DNA of 64,000 nucleotides from JAGPDF01 sp052035735 (GTDB lineage Bacteria > Acidobacteriota > Thermoanaerobaculia > Multivoradales > JAGPDF01). This document shows positions 1 to 7,937 of this stretch, piece after piece (position 1 is the stretch's first letter; every line of letters starts with the position of its first letter). Location: contig JBPOHI010000028.1 of NCBI GenBank assembly GCA_052035735.1, forward strand, positions 27,333 through 91,332, in the 5' to 3' direction. The position numbers were made by a program, and so were the translations under genes. The notes below the pieces were generated by a model. That model was not told the origin of the DNA, made no database searches, and was given only the letters and a program-made list of their open reading frames with translations.

Positions 1-1338
1 GATGGCACGGATCGTTTCCGCTTGCGAAGGGAGCGCCTGGAGGAGGTTGGTCGCGTACACGAACCAGCCCTTGATGGGATAGGGCTCGGCCGAGAGCGTC
101 GCGGCCCGGATGCCGTTGGTGAGCCCGAGGTCGGCGAAGGGATACTTCGCGCCCGGGTTGTCGACCGGGCCGCGCTCGCTGTGCGGATACGGCGGATAGG
201 GGTACTTGGCGAGCGCGAACGACGCCGGGAAGTAGAAGCCGCCCCGTCGCCCCCAGTTGCCGAGCAGCGCATTGACCAGGGCGATCGCCCGGCTGCGCTG
301 CGCGTCGTCGCCGTACCAGGTGACATGCCGTCCTGGGTGCACCAGCGTCGCGGGACGATGCCGCGCCATCTCGCGCGCGGTCTCGCGGATCGCCTCCGGC
401 GCCAGGGTGGTGATCGGGTAGGCCCACTCGGGGGTATACGTTGCGATCGCGGCGCGGAAAGCCTCGAATCCGAAGCCGTGCGCCTCGACGAACTCCCGGT
501 CGTAGAGATTCTCCGTGACCAGAACGTTCATCCAGGCGAGCAGGAGAGCGATGTCGGTGCCGGGCTTCACCGGTAGGTAGTGCTTGGCCTTTCCCGCGGC
601 GACCGAGAAGCGCGGATCGGCGACGATGACCGTCGCCCCCGCGCCGACAGCCTCGGCGAATTCCTGCACCTGGCTGTTGTGCATGTTTTCGCCCAGGTGG
701 GAGCCGACCAGCACGAGGCAACGGGCGCCTGCAATGTCGGTGCGCTCGGGCGTCGAGATCTCCTCGCCGAAAGTGAGCTGGAAGCCGACGTCGCGCGGGC
801 CGCGGCACTGGGCGTAGGACGGCGCGACCAGATTCGGCGTGCCGTACGCCTTGAAGGTGTGCTTGAGAAAGTTGCCGCCGATGCCGTGGGAAAAGAAGGC
901 GACGGCCTCCGGCCCGTGCTCGGCGGCGATCTTCCGCAGCTTCTCGGCGATGAAAGTCAGGGCCTCGTCCCAGGTCACCTCCACCCATTCGTCCTCGCCG
1001 CGATTCTGGCGCCGCAGCAGCGGCGTTCGCAGACGGTCGGTGTCGTAGTGCGTTCCGACGCCGCCGGTGCCACGCGGACAGAGCCGGCCGCGAGATAGCG
1101 GGTCGGCGGGGTTACCCTCGATTTTCCACAGTCGACCGTTCTTCTTCGTGGCGATCGCGCCGCACTTCCAGAAGCAGAGGTCGCAGTAGGTGGGGATCTC
1201 CTCGATGCGATCCCCGGGCGCCGCACCGCCGAAAAAGTCGGCCCAGGCGGGAGTCCCGGGCGAAAAGGCTGCCGCAGCACCGGCGCCGGCAGCGCCGGCC
1301 CCGATCTGGAGGAATCTACGTCGCGAGAGAATGGTCAT
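1..1338 (-). CDS. Molybdopterin-dependent oxidoreductase, PsrA/PhsA-like (3' end cut by window)
   Basis: An open frame runs from ATG at 1338 off the left edge, giving 446 residues with no stop. The N-terminus carries a twin-arginine motif (SRRRFLQIG, residues 5-13) followed by an Ala/Gly-rich hydrophobic stretch, so export through Tat is expected. Next comes a [4Fe-4S] motif with Cys52, Cys55, Cys59 and Cys87 (YCDLCFWKCG and LCPRG), then Mo-bisPGD family sequence such as EVTWDEAL. Cys178 in PSYAQC sits where PsrA/PhsA-type enzymes place the cysteine that ligates molybdenum. Known relatives reduce polysulfide, thiosulfate or tetrathionate, or act as other membrane-complex catalytic subunits. 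The substrate cannot be told here because the C-terminal half and the partner Fe-S and membrane subunits lie outside the window. Confidence 0.85.
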   Translation of the reverse strand, partial: MTILSRRRFLQIGAGAAGAGAAAAFSPGTPAWADFFGGAAPGDRIEEIPTYCDLCFWKCGAIATKKNGRLWKIEGNPADPLSRGRLCPRGTGGVGTHYDTDRLRTPLLRRQNRGEDEWVEVTWDEALTFIAEKLRKIAAEHGPEAVAFFSHGIGGNFLKHTFKAYGTPNLVAPSYAQCRGPRDVGFQLTFGEEISTPERTDIAGARCLVLVGSHLGENMHNSQVQEFAEAVGAGATVIVADPRFSVAAGKAKHYLPVKPGTDIALLLAWMNVLVTENLYDREFVEAHGFGFEAFRAAIATYTPEWAYPITTLAPEAIRETAREMARHRPATLVHPGRHVTWYGDDAQRSRAIALVNALLGNWGRRGGFYFPASFALAKYPYPPYPHSERGPVDNPGAKYPFADLGLTNGIRAATLSAEPYPIKGWFVYATNLLQALPSQAETIRAI

Positions 1339-1360
1339 AGCCTCGACTCCGCGACAAATC

Positions 1361-1387
1361 GTTTCAACGCCGCAACAACGCTGAAAC
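1361..1387. promoter_or_regulatory. Inverted repeat upstream of the molybdoenzyme
   Basis: GTTTCAACG and CGCTGAAAC form 9-bp arms with one mismatch around a 9-nt centre, ending 23 bp before the ATG at 1338. It could be an operator or a 5'-UTR hairpin. No known regulator consensus was recognised. Confidence 0.3.
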
Positions 1388-1439
1388 ACCCGATCTGGGG
1401 AGCGCTACCCCACCCCGACAGGCAGGGGCCGGCGACCGG

Positions 1440-2150
1440 TCAGAGGTAGCTCCGTTTTCTCTCGTAGAGCCGGAAGGTGATCCACAGCGCGGCCGCGATC
1501 ACCGCACCCTCGATGGCGAGCGTCCAGGGGAGCGCGGTCCCTCCCTGCCGAAGATCGCGGAAGTACCGGGCGAGGACCGCGAGCTTCGGTCCGAAGAGGA
1601 ACATCCCGTTGCCGGCGAGGAAGATGAGACCCACCGCAGAGGCCATCGTCCAGCCGTGGGACTCCGAGACGATCGCCGTCGCCAGCACGAGCGAAAAGAG
1701 CGCGAGGAAACCCCCGAGCACGAGAGCGAAGTAGGCGATCCACCCCGCGGCATGCGCGAGCAGACCGCGGCCATCCGCGGCCATCGCCGCAAACACGTCG
1801 ACCGGAGCGAGGTGCACCATGGCCGTCGTGGCGAGCAACCCGCAGGCCGCGTACATGACCACCGAAGAGACCAGCTTGGCCGCCACGATCTCGCGCGGCG
1901 AGACCGGGAGGGAGAGAGTGAACGCGAGCGTCCGGTTCTGGCGTTCGCCGAGGACGTTGCTCAGGACGAGATGAAAGCAGGTTGCGATGAGGACGTTCGC
2001 CGCCAGGGTCAGACCGAGCGAGCGCGCTGCGCGATCATCGAGGCCGGAGAGGACGACCGCCAGCGCTCCCATCGCAAGGTAGAGCAGGAACGGCCAGCGC
2101 AGAAGGGAGAGGTCTTTCTGCGCCAGCCTGGCCACCGTGCGCGCGTTCAC
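1440..2150 (-). CDS. ABC-2 type transporter permease
   Basis: The 236-residue protein is very hydrophobic, with about six predicted membrane segments (for example around residues 20-40, 50-70, 105-125, 140-165, 172-192 and 205-225). It starts at GTG 2150, which overlaps the TGA of the upstream ATPase gene as GTGA, so the two are probably translationally coupled. The sequence LGERQNRTLAFTLSLPVSPREIVAAKL resembles the cytoplasmic loop of ABC-2 permeases that contact the ATPase. It should form the membrane part of an exporter with the neighbouring ATP-binding protein. The substrate is unknown. Confidence 0.8.
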   Translation of the reverse strand: MNARTVARLAQKDLSLLRWPFLLYLAMGALAVVLSGLDDRAARSLGLTLAANVLIATCFHLVLSNVLGERQNRTLAFTLSLPVSPREIVAAKLVSSVVMYAACGLLATTAMVHLAPVDVFAAMAADGRGLLAHAAGWIAYFALVLGGFLALFSLVLATAIVSESHGWTMASAVGLIFLAGNGMFLFGPKLAVLARYFRDLRQGGTALPWTLAIEGAVIAAALWITFRLYERKRSYL

Positions 2151-2893
2151 GCCACCCTCCGTTCAGCGGCTGCTGCGGTCGAATCCAGGAAGACGCGCTC
2201 GAGCGGCCCTTCGGCAAGCAACTCGGATGTGGGAGCACGGCGTACGATTCGCCCGCGATCGAGGATGGCGATCTCGCTTGCCAGCGCCGTCATGTCCTCG
2301 GTGAGATGGGAGGAGAAGACGATCGTCATGCCGTCTTCGCGCGCCGCTCTCGCGAGCTCGCCGCGGACCTCGTGCCGGACACGCGGGTCGAGCCCGGTGG
2401 TCGGCTCGTCGAGCAGCAGCAGGGCGGGCCGGCGCGCCAGGGCGCAGACCAGCAGCAGGCGCACCGTCTGGCCGCGCGACAGGCCGTGCGCGCGCTGCTC
2501 CGGCTGCAGGTCGAAGCGCCGGAGGAGCGATGCCGCGAGCTCGCTGTCCCATCCCGGGGAGAGCGAACGCGCGAGGTCGAGATTCCACGCGATCGACTTG
2601 CCGCCATAGGGCGCCATGTCTTCCGAGACGAAAGCGACGCGCGCCTTGATCGCCCGCTCGCATTGCGGCATCGGCAGTCCGGCGACTTCGACGGCCCCGG
2701 CATCGGGCCGGACGAGACCGAGAAGAAGACGCAGCAGCGTCGACTTGCCCGCGCCGTTCTCCCCCAGCAGCCCGAGCGTGGCGCCCTCCCGGAGCTCGAG
2801 GTCGATGGGTCCGAGGCGGAAGAAGGGGTAACGCTTTTCTACGGCAGCGAGACGAAAGGCGGCAGTCTTGTTCTGTGGTGCGGCGGGATCCAT
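2147..2893 (-). CDS. ABC transporter ATP-binding protein
   Basis: This 248-residue nucleotide-binding subunit shows Walker A (GENGAGKST), an ABC signature in the degenerate form LSRGQT, Walker B (ALLLLDEPT) with its following D-loop (GLDPRV), and the switch histidine in FSSHL. The start at 2893 (MDPAAPQNK) was preferred over an in-frame ATG 39 bp upstream because a GGAGGAG ribosome-binding site lies just before it. It overlaps the permease by 4 bp. The family hydrolyses ATP on the inner face of the membrane to drive export. The pair resembles YtrB-type or antibiotic-export systems, but nothing fixes the substrate. Confidence 0.88.
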   Translation of the reverse strand: MDPAAPQNKTAAFRLAAVEKRYPFFRLGPIDLELREGATLGLLGENGAGKSTLLRLLLGLVRPDAGAVEVAGLPMPQCERAIKARVAFVSEDMAPYGGKSIAWNLDLARSLSPGWDSELAASLLRRFDLQPEQRAHGLSRGQTVRLLLVCALARRPALLLLDEPTTGLDPRVRHEVRGELARAAREDGMTIVFSSHLTEDMTALASEIAILDRGRIVRRAPTSELLAEGPLERVFLDSTAAAAERRVA

Positions 2894-2997
2894 GTCTCTC
2901 TCCTCCGCACACAGGATCCGCCAGGGAGGCAAGTGTTACAGGCGAGGCGTCGCGCCTCGGTGTTTCGTCCGCGGAAGGTGGATCCGCGCAGCCTGCC

Positions 2998-3267
2998 TCA
3001 GGAGAGGAGCGACTCGAGCCGGGCGATCAGGGTCTCGAGGCGACGGCGGATCTCGTCGCGCTCTTTCGCCCAGGCTCTCTCCGCCTTGTCGCTCTTCTCC
3101 GCCCTGGCCGGCACCTCGGCGGGCGCAGGCGGGGGCGGCGGCGGGGCGAGCAGCGGCAGCTGAGCGAGCTCCGCTTGCAGGCGGAGGTTCTCGCGCTGGA
3201 GCTCCTCGATTCTCGCCGCAGCCTGGTGCACGCGAGCTTCGAGATCGGCCATGAAGTCGCGACTCAT
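2998..3267 (-). CDS. ZapB-like coiled-coil protein
   Basis: This 89-residue protein starts at ATG 3267 and overlaps the pheT stop as ATGA. Residues 5-38 form a leucine-rich coiled coil (MADLEARVHQAAARIEELQ), followed by a proline-rich linker (residues 41-53) and a second charged helix up to the C-terminal IARLESLLS. Small ZapB-type division proteins are often encoded immediately after pheT, usually next to zapA. Here no zapA follows; the next gene is an ABC transporter 104 bp away. The division role is inferred from position and coiled-coil character, not from a specific motif. Confidence 0.55.
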   Translation of the reverse strand: MSRDFMADLEARVHQAAARIEELQRENLRLQAELAQLPLLAPPPPPPAPAEVPARAEKSDKAERAWAKERDEIRRRLETLIARLESLLS

Positions 3268-5390
3268 GCTTGCGGCTCCGCTCCCGCCCGTTCGACTCCG
3301 AACTGGCGCTCGAGGCTCGCGGCGAGTGAGAGGTGTCGGGCATTGACCGCCTCTTGCGTCAACGAGCGCTCGGGAGCGTTGTAGTGGAAGGCGATCGTCG
3401 TGGCGACCGCGCCGGCGGGGATGCCCTTCCCCTGATAGCGGTCCTTGAGACTGTAGCGCTCCAGGTCTTCGACTCGCTCTGCGTCGATCGCCCGCGCAAG
3501 CTCCTGCCAGGGGACCGCCAGCGGGTGCGTCAAGGTGAAGTCGACATCGATCCCCGGGTAGCGCGAGGGCGGCTCGACGCTGAATCGGCCGCGTGCGAGC
3601 GGCAGCCGGTCGAGCCGCAGCTCGGCAGCGAAAAGCGCAAACGGTCCCTCGAAGCACTGCAGCCGGCCGAACCAACCGATGGCTTCGCCGGCGAAGCGAA
3701 GCTCGGCGCCTGTGCCGGGCGTCACTCCCGGCAGCTCCGCGGCGACCACCTCCGCGACCACCCCGAGCTCGTCCAGCAGGGTTTCGAGCTCGCCTTTGAC
3801 CGCGAAAAGATCGCACTCCGGACGCCGGTCCCACAGCCCGCCGTCCGACCCGCCGGCCACCCAGGCGAGCGCCTCGACCTCCGCCGTGTCGCCTCCAGGG
3901 AACAGATGCCCCGACTCGAACAGCCGCACGCCGCGCGCTCCGCGGTTGGCGTTGAACTCCGCCGCCGCGACCAGATTGGGGACCAGCGATCGGCGCATCA
4001 CGGCGTAGAGCTCCGACAGCGGATTGGCGAGCGCAATCGGCTCCCCTTCGCCAACCAGACGCGGAAAGTCGCTGTCGGCGCGACGTTCGCCGAAGGCGTA
4101 GTGAATCGCCTCGGCATAGCCGAAGCCGACGAGCCGGTCGCGCAGGCGGTCACGACGGTCGTGCTCGGGATTCTTCCCGGCGTCGACGCCGCCAAGGGCC
4201 GGCAGGGAGGCGGGAATGGCATCCAGCCCGACCTGCCGCCAGATCTCCTCGAACAGGTCCTGCCGCCAGGCCTCGCGGGACGGCAGCCGGTCGGGCCGCG
4301 GTTCGAAGTCGACCTCGCGCCAGGAGGGAACGGCGCCCTCCCAGAGACGTTCCCCGGTCTTTCTGGGCGCGAAGCCGAGGCCGCCCAGAATGCGCTCGAT
4401 CTCCGCGTCCCCGACCGCTGCGCCACCGAAGCTCTCGAGCTCGTGGCCCGAGAGACGCCAGGCCACCGGCTGCGGCCGCGTCGCGACCTCGTCGACGCCA
4501 GGGCCTTCGATCGCGCCTCCGGCGAGCTCGGCGATCAGTGCCGCGCAGCGCCGCGAAGCCTCGTCGCAGAGGGCGAAGTCGGCGCCGCGCTCGAAGCGGT
4601 GCGAGGCGTCGGTATGCATGCCCAGGCGCTTGGCGCCGATCCGGATCCGCCTGCGGTCGAAGTGAGCGGATTCGAGCAGCACGTCGGTCGTCGCCGCCGT
4701 GACTTCGGTGTCGAGACCGCCCATGACGCCGGCGAGTCCGATGACGCGGCTGCGATCGGCGATGACCAAGACCTCCGGATCGAGCGCGCGCTCCTTGCCG
4801 TCGAGCGTCGTCACCTTCTCGCCGGCCTTCGCACGCCGCACGACGAGCTCGCCGCCTGGAACAGTCGCGAGATCGTACGCGTGCATCGGCTGGCCGGATT
4901 CCCAGAGACAGAAGTTGGTGGCATCGACGACGTTGTTGATCGAGCGCGAGCCGATCGCCTCGAGGCGGCGCACGAGCCACTCCGGGGACGGCCCGATCTT
5001 CACGCCGCGAATGATCCGCAGCGTGAACCGCGGGCAGCCCTCCGGATCTTCGAGCCTCACCGACGCCCCTGGCCCCGAAACAGAAAGGCTCTCCGTAAAG
5101 GAAGAAACTGGCAGGCGCAGCGGCGTGCGGCGCTTCGCGGCGATCTCTCGCGCCAGGCCGAGATGGTTCATGCAGTCCGGGCGATTGCTGGTGACTTCGA
5201 CATCGACCACGGCGTCAAGAGCGTCGGTACCGGCGCCAAGAACCTCGATGCCCTCGACGCTCAGTCCGACCGAAGTCAACTGCGTCGCGAGCTCCGCGGC
5301 GGCCGCGGAGATCGCCCCGGTCTCTTCCTGCGTCGACGCAAGCGCCGGGAGATCCACGTAGGTGGCGAGCCAGTTGTAGGAGAACTTCAT
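3264..5390 (-). CDS. pheT: Phenylalanine--tRNA ligase beta subunit, lacking the OB-fold insert
   Basis: This 708-residue protein is the beta chain of the alpha2beta2 enzyme that charges tRNA-Phe. It has the B1 start (MKFSYNWLATYVDL), the B3/B4 editing region (TSNRPDCMNHLG, residues 67-77), the B5 domain, the B6/B7 synthetase-like fold, and a C-terminal anticodon-binding FDX-ACB domain (SRYPGIDVDFTL near residue 620). The usual EMAP/OB-fold tRNA-binding insert of about 100 residues is missing: the sequence passes from GIEVLG (residue 52) to VDVEVTSNRPDC (residue 62) almost directly. The start at 5390 overlaps the pheS stop as ATGA; the longer open frame upstream runs inside pheS. The reading frame is intact, so this is a family variant and not damage. 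Confidence 0.93.
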   Translation of the reverse strand: MKFSYNWLATYVDLPALASTQEETGAISAAAAELATQLTSVGLSVEGIEVLGAGTDALDAVVDVEVTSNRPDCMNHLGLAREIAAKRRTPLRLPVSSFTESLSVSGPGASVRLEDPEGCPRFTLRIIRGVKIGPSPEWLVRRLEAIGSRSINNVVDATNFCLWESGQPMHAYDLATVPGGELVVRRAKAGEKVTTLDGKERALDPEVLVIADRSRVIGLAGVMGGLDTEVTAATTDVLLESAHFDRRRIRIGAKRLGMHTDASHRFERGADFALCDEASRRCAALIAELAGGAIEGPGVDEVATRPQPVAWRLSGHELESFGGAAVGDAEIERILGGLGFAPRKTGERLWEGAVPSWREVDFEPRPDRLPSREAWRQDLFEEIWRQVGLDAIPASLPALGGVDAGKNPEHDRRDRLRDRLVGFGYAEAIHYAFGERRADSDFPRLVGEGEPIALANPLSELYAVMRRSLVPNLVAAAEFNANRGARGVRLFESGHLFPGGDTAEVEALAWVAGGSDGGLWDRRPECDLFAVKGELETLLDELGVVAEVVAAELPGVTPGTGAELRFAGEAIGWFGRLQCFEGPFALFAAELRLDRLPLARGRFSVEPPSRYPGIDVDFTLTHPLAVPWQELARAIDAERVEDLERYSLKDRYQGKGIPAGAVATTIAFHYNAPERSLTQEAVNARHLSLAASLERQFGVERAGAEPQA

Positions 5391-6442
5391 GGACGCACCT
5401 GGCGCAGCAGGCGCTCGTCGCTCTCGAACAGCGAGCGGATGTTGGGGATGCCGAACTTGTTCATCGCCACGCGGTCGAGACCGAGTCCGAAGGCGAACCC
5501 CGAGTAGCGATCCGGGTCGATGCCGCAATTGGCGAGCACGCGCGGGTCGACCATGCCAGCGCCGAGAATCTCCATCCACCCCGTGGAAGAGCAGGTCGCG
5601 CACCCTTTGCCCTTGCAGATCTGGCAGGTGATGTCGACTTCGCACGACGGCTCGGTGAACGGGAAGTAGCTCGGCCGCAGGCGCACTTTCGTGTCGGGCG
5701 TGAACAGGCGGGTGATGAAAGCCTCCAGCGTCCCCTTGAGATCGCCCATCGTGATCCCTTCGGCGACGCAGAGCCCCTCCACCTGATGGAACATTGGCGA
5801 ATGCCGCAGATCGTTGTCGTTACGGTAGACACGGCCGGGACAGATGACGCGGATCGGCGGCTTGCGCGCCAGCATCGTACGAATCTGCACCGGCGAGGTG
5901 TGGGTGCGCAGAAGCCGGCCGTCCTCGACGAACAGCGTGTCCTGGGAGTCGCGCGCGGGATGGTCGTCGGGAAAGTTGAGTAGAGCGAAGTTGTAGCGGT
6001 CGCTCTCGATCTCAGGTCCTTCTGCCACGCTGTAGCCGAGTCCGCGGAAGACCGACTCGATCTCGCGCGCCACGAGGGTCACCGGGTGAAGGGAGCCGCC
6101 TGCGGGTCGCCTCCCGGGCAGCGAGACATCGACTCGCGAGGCGAGCAGGCGCGCCGCCTCTTCGCTCCTCGCGAGGTCGGCGTCGCGCGCCGCGAGCGCC
6201 GCTTCGATGCGCTGACGGAGGCCGTTGAAAGCGGCGCCGAAGGCGCGCTTGTCGGGCGCCTTCGGAACCATCGCCTGCAACTCTCGAAGGCGGCCACTGC
6301 GCGCGCCGATCCAGGCCACGCGCAACGCCTCCCAGGCGGTGCGATCACCGGCCTGCGAAATCGCCGCTTCGGCCTGCGCTGCCAGCCGTTCCAGCTCTTC
6401 CGGGGTCGGGACCGGCTCGCTCGTCGCCCCCGAACCGCTCAT
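5387..6442 (-). CDS. pheS: Phenylalanine--tRNA ligase alpha subunit
   Basis: This 351-residue catalytic subunit has the class II signatures: motif 2 (GRVYRNDNDLRHSPMFHQVEG) and motif 3 (GFAFGLGLDRVAM). The N-terminal coiled coil (residues 10-90) binds tRNA in the family. GGSLHP and the DTLF segment are typical of bacterial PheS. The start ATG at 6442 follows the rplT stop by 4 bp. The operon order infC-rpmI-rplT-pheS-pheT is the classical bacterial one. Confidence 0.96.
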   Translation of the reverse strand: MSGSGATSEPVPTPEELERLAAQAEAAISQAGDRTAWEALRVAWIGARSGRLRELQAMVPKAPDKRAFGAAFNGLRQRIEAALAARDADLARSEEAARLLASRVDVSLPGRRPAGGSLHPVTLVAREIESVFRGLGYSVAEGPEIESDRYNFALLNFPDDHPARDSQDTLFVEDGRLLRTHTSPVQIRTMLARKPPIRVICPGRVYRNDNDLRHSPMFHQVEGLCVAEGITMGDLKGTLEAFITRLFTPDTKVRLRPSYFPFTEPSCEVDITCQICKGKGCATCSSTGWMEILGAGMVDPRVLANCGIDPDRYSGFAFGLGLDRVAMNKFGIPNIRSLFESDERLLRQVRP

Positions 6443-6446
6443 CGCG

Positions 6447-6839
6447 TCAGGCCTTGGCGGGAGCCGCAGCCTGCGGGGCCTGGGCGAGCGCCTGCTTGGC
6501 GAGATCGACCAGACCGGCGAACGCTTTCGGATCCGCCGACGCGGCGAGTTGAGCCAGAACCTTGCGATCGAGATCGCACCCGGCGGCTTTGAGGCCCGAG
6601 ATGAAGTGGTTGTAGGACAGGCCATACTGGTGCGCGGCGGCGTTGATCCGGACGATCCAGAGCGAGCGGAACTGACGCTTCTTCTGGCGCCGGTCGCGGG
6701 TGGCGAACTTGCCGGCCCGGTCGACCGCCTGCATGGCCATACGGTAGGCATTGGACTTCGTGCCGTAGAAACCGCTGGAGAGCTTCAGGACCTTCTTGCG
6801 CTTGTGCGCGCGCTTGGCACCGCGTTTGACGCGAGGCAT
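6447..6839 (-). CDS. rplT: 50S ribosomal protein L20
   Basis: This 130-residue protein matches L20 along its length, starting MPRVKRGAKRAHKRKK and containing RDRRQKKRQFRSLWIVRINAA. L20 organises 23S rRNA domain I early in assembly and in several bacteria represses its own operon. The ATG at 6839 was chosen over one 9 bp upstream because MPRVKRG is the conserved start. The tail is extended by an Ala/Pro-rich segment (QAPQAAAPAKA) beyond the usual length of about 117-120 residues. An unusually long 141-bp gap with a strong hairpin separates it from rpmI. Confidence 0.97.
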   Translation of the reverse strand: MPRVKRGAKRAHKRKKVLKLSSGFYGTKSNAYRMAMQAVDRAGKFATRDRRQKKRQFRSLWIVRINAAAHQYGLSYNHFISGLKAAGCDLDRKVLAQLAASADPKAFAGLVDLAKQALAQAPQAAAPAKA

Positions 6840-6858
6840 CGTTTCCAACCCCGTTTCT

Positions 6859-6882
6859 CGCCCGGATTCGTCGAATCGGGCG
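6859..6882 (-). promoter_or_regulatory. Hairpin in the rpmI-rplT spacer
   Basis: CGCCC and GGGCG arms enclose GATTCG-T-CGAATC, which makes an almost perfect stem of about 10 bp with a one-base bulge. It lies about 20 nt before the rplT start in an otherwise tightly packed operon. It could regulate L20 translation or stabilise a processed transcript. No U-run follows, so it is not a normal terminator. Confidence 0.35.
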
Positions 6883-6980
6883 GGTAAGGCCGCGAGGCGC
6901 GCACCGCATGACGGGTCGCTCTCGTGGCTTCCGGCGGCCGGGACGGGTCTTTCCCGGCGCGGCGGAAAGTGAGACTTCGA

Positions 6981-7178
6981 CTACGAAATCATCGCGGCAA
7001 TCGTCTTGCCGAGCGCGCCGCCCTGCACCACCTCGCGCCGCAGGCGGCGCTTCCGGGTGCGGGTCTTCTTGGTGAGAATGTGGCGCTTTCCGGACTGACC
7101 GCGCATCAGTTTCCCGTTGGCGGTGAGCTTGAAGCGCTTGGCGGCGCCACGATGCGTCTTCTTCTTCTGAGTAGCCAC
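6981..7178 (-). CDS. rpmI: 50S ribosomal protein L35
   Basis: The 65-residue basic protein matches bacterial L35, with MATQKKKTHRGAAKRFKLT at the start and KRHILTKKTRTRKRRLR in the middle. It is a small structural protein of the large subunit. It lies 14 bp after infC and before rplT in the usual IF3-L35-L20 order. Confidence 0.97.
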   Translation of the reverse strand: MATQKKKTHRGAAKRFKLTANGKLMRGQSGKRHILTKKTRTRKRRLRREVVQGGALGKTIAAMIS

Positions 7179-7192
7179 GTCCGACCTCGTTT

Positions 7193-7828
7193 CTACTGTG
7201 GTTTCGCGGCGGCGCCACCGGCTGGCGGGGCTGCCGGCGCCGGTTCCGTCGCCTTCTTGCTTCTGGCGGCGGGGGCCGCGGCCGATACCGGCGCGACCTC
7301 CGTCGGCTTCTTCACACTCTTCTTGCCCGGTCCGAAGATCATGTGCATCCGGTTGCCGGCCATCTCCGCGCTGCCTTCGGCGGATCCCTGCTCGCCCAGA
7401 TCGGCGGTGAATCTCCGGAGGAGCTTGAGGCCCAGTTCCGGCTTCGACATCTCGCGACCGCGGAACTGCACGGTCGCCTTGACCTTGTCGCCCTCGTCGA
7501 GAAAACGGACCGCGTTGCGCAGCTTCACGCTGTAGTCGTGGTCGTCGATATTCGGGCGAAACTTGACCTCTTTCACCTGAATCGTCTTCTGCTTCTTGCG
7601 CGAGTCGTGCGTCTTCTTCTTCTGCTGGTAAAGAAACTTCCCGAAGTCCATGATCCGGCAGACGGGAGGGCGGGCCTCCGGAGCCACTTCGACCAGGTCG
7701 AAGAACTGCTCCTTCGCCATGCGCAGCGCCGTCTCGGTCGCGATGATCCCGACCTGCGTCCCATCGGCGTCGATCAGCCGGACTTCGCGAACCCGGATCC
7801 CTTCGTTGGTGCGTGCGGTCTTGTCGAT
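7193..7828 (-). CDS. infC: Translation initiation factor IF-3 (AUC start)
   Basis: The reading frame covers both IF3 domains: the N-terminal KTARTNEGIRVREVRLIDADG, the linker, and the C-domain FRPNIDDHDYSVKLRNAVRFL and FRGREMSKPELG. The first in-frame ATG (7720) would remove most of the N-domain. No ATG, GTG or TTG exists between the upstream in-frame stop and the conserved sequence. An ATC codon at 7828 lies 7 nt after a strong Shine-Dalgarno run (GAGGGGGTGA), giving 211 residues. Rare AUU/AUC starts on infC are known to support autoregulation by IF3 start-codon discrimination. The C-terminal tail of about 40 residues is rich in Ala, Pro and Lys and is longer than in E. coli (180 aa). Confidence 0.93.
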   Translation of the reverse strand: MDKTARTNEGIRVREVRLIDADGTQVGIIATETALRMAKEQFFDLVEVAPEARPPVCRIMDFGKFLYQQKKKTHDSRKKQKTIQVKEVKFRPNIDDHDYSVKLRNAVRFLDEGDKVKATVQFRGREMSKPELGLKLLRRFTADLGEQGSAEGSAEMAGNRMHMIFGPGKKSVKKPTEVAPVSAAAPAARSKKATEPAPAAPPAGGAAAKPQ

Positions 7829-7871
7829 GCGCTGCTCACCCCCTCAAGAGCGCCGGGCCGACGCAATCTCA

Positions 7872-7898
7872 TCCGCGGACGGAAAATCCGGCCGCGGA
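7872..7898 (-). promoter_or_regulatory. Hairpin in the thrS-infC spacer (possible leader)
   Basis: TCCGCGG and CCGCGGA form a 7-bp stem, extended by CGG/CCG around an AT-rich loop, in the 109-bp gap before infC. This is where IF3/L20 leader structures occur in many bacteria. The match is to position and shape only; no L20-leader consensus was checked. Confidence 0.3.
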
Positions 7899-7937
7899 GC
7901 GTGGCCCTTACCAGCAGAACTGCCGGAGTTTATCTGA

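Noticed and set aside
3333..5507. 724-codon plus-strand open frame opposite pheT
   Set aside because: Arg/Ala-rich shadow of pheT with no homology; pheT on the minus strand is intact.
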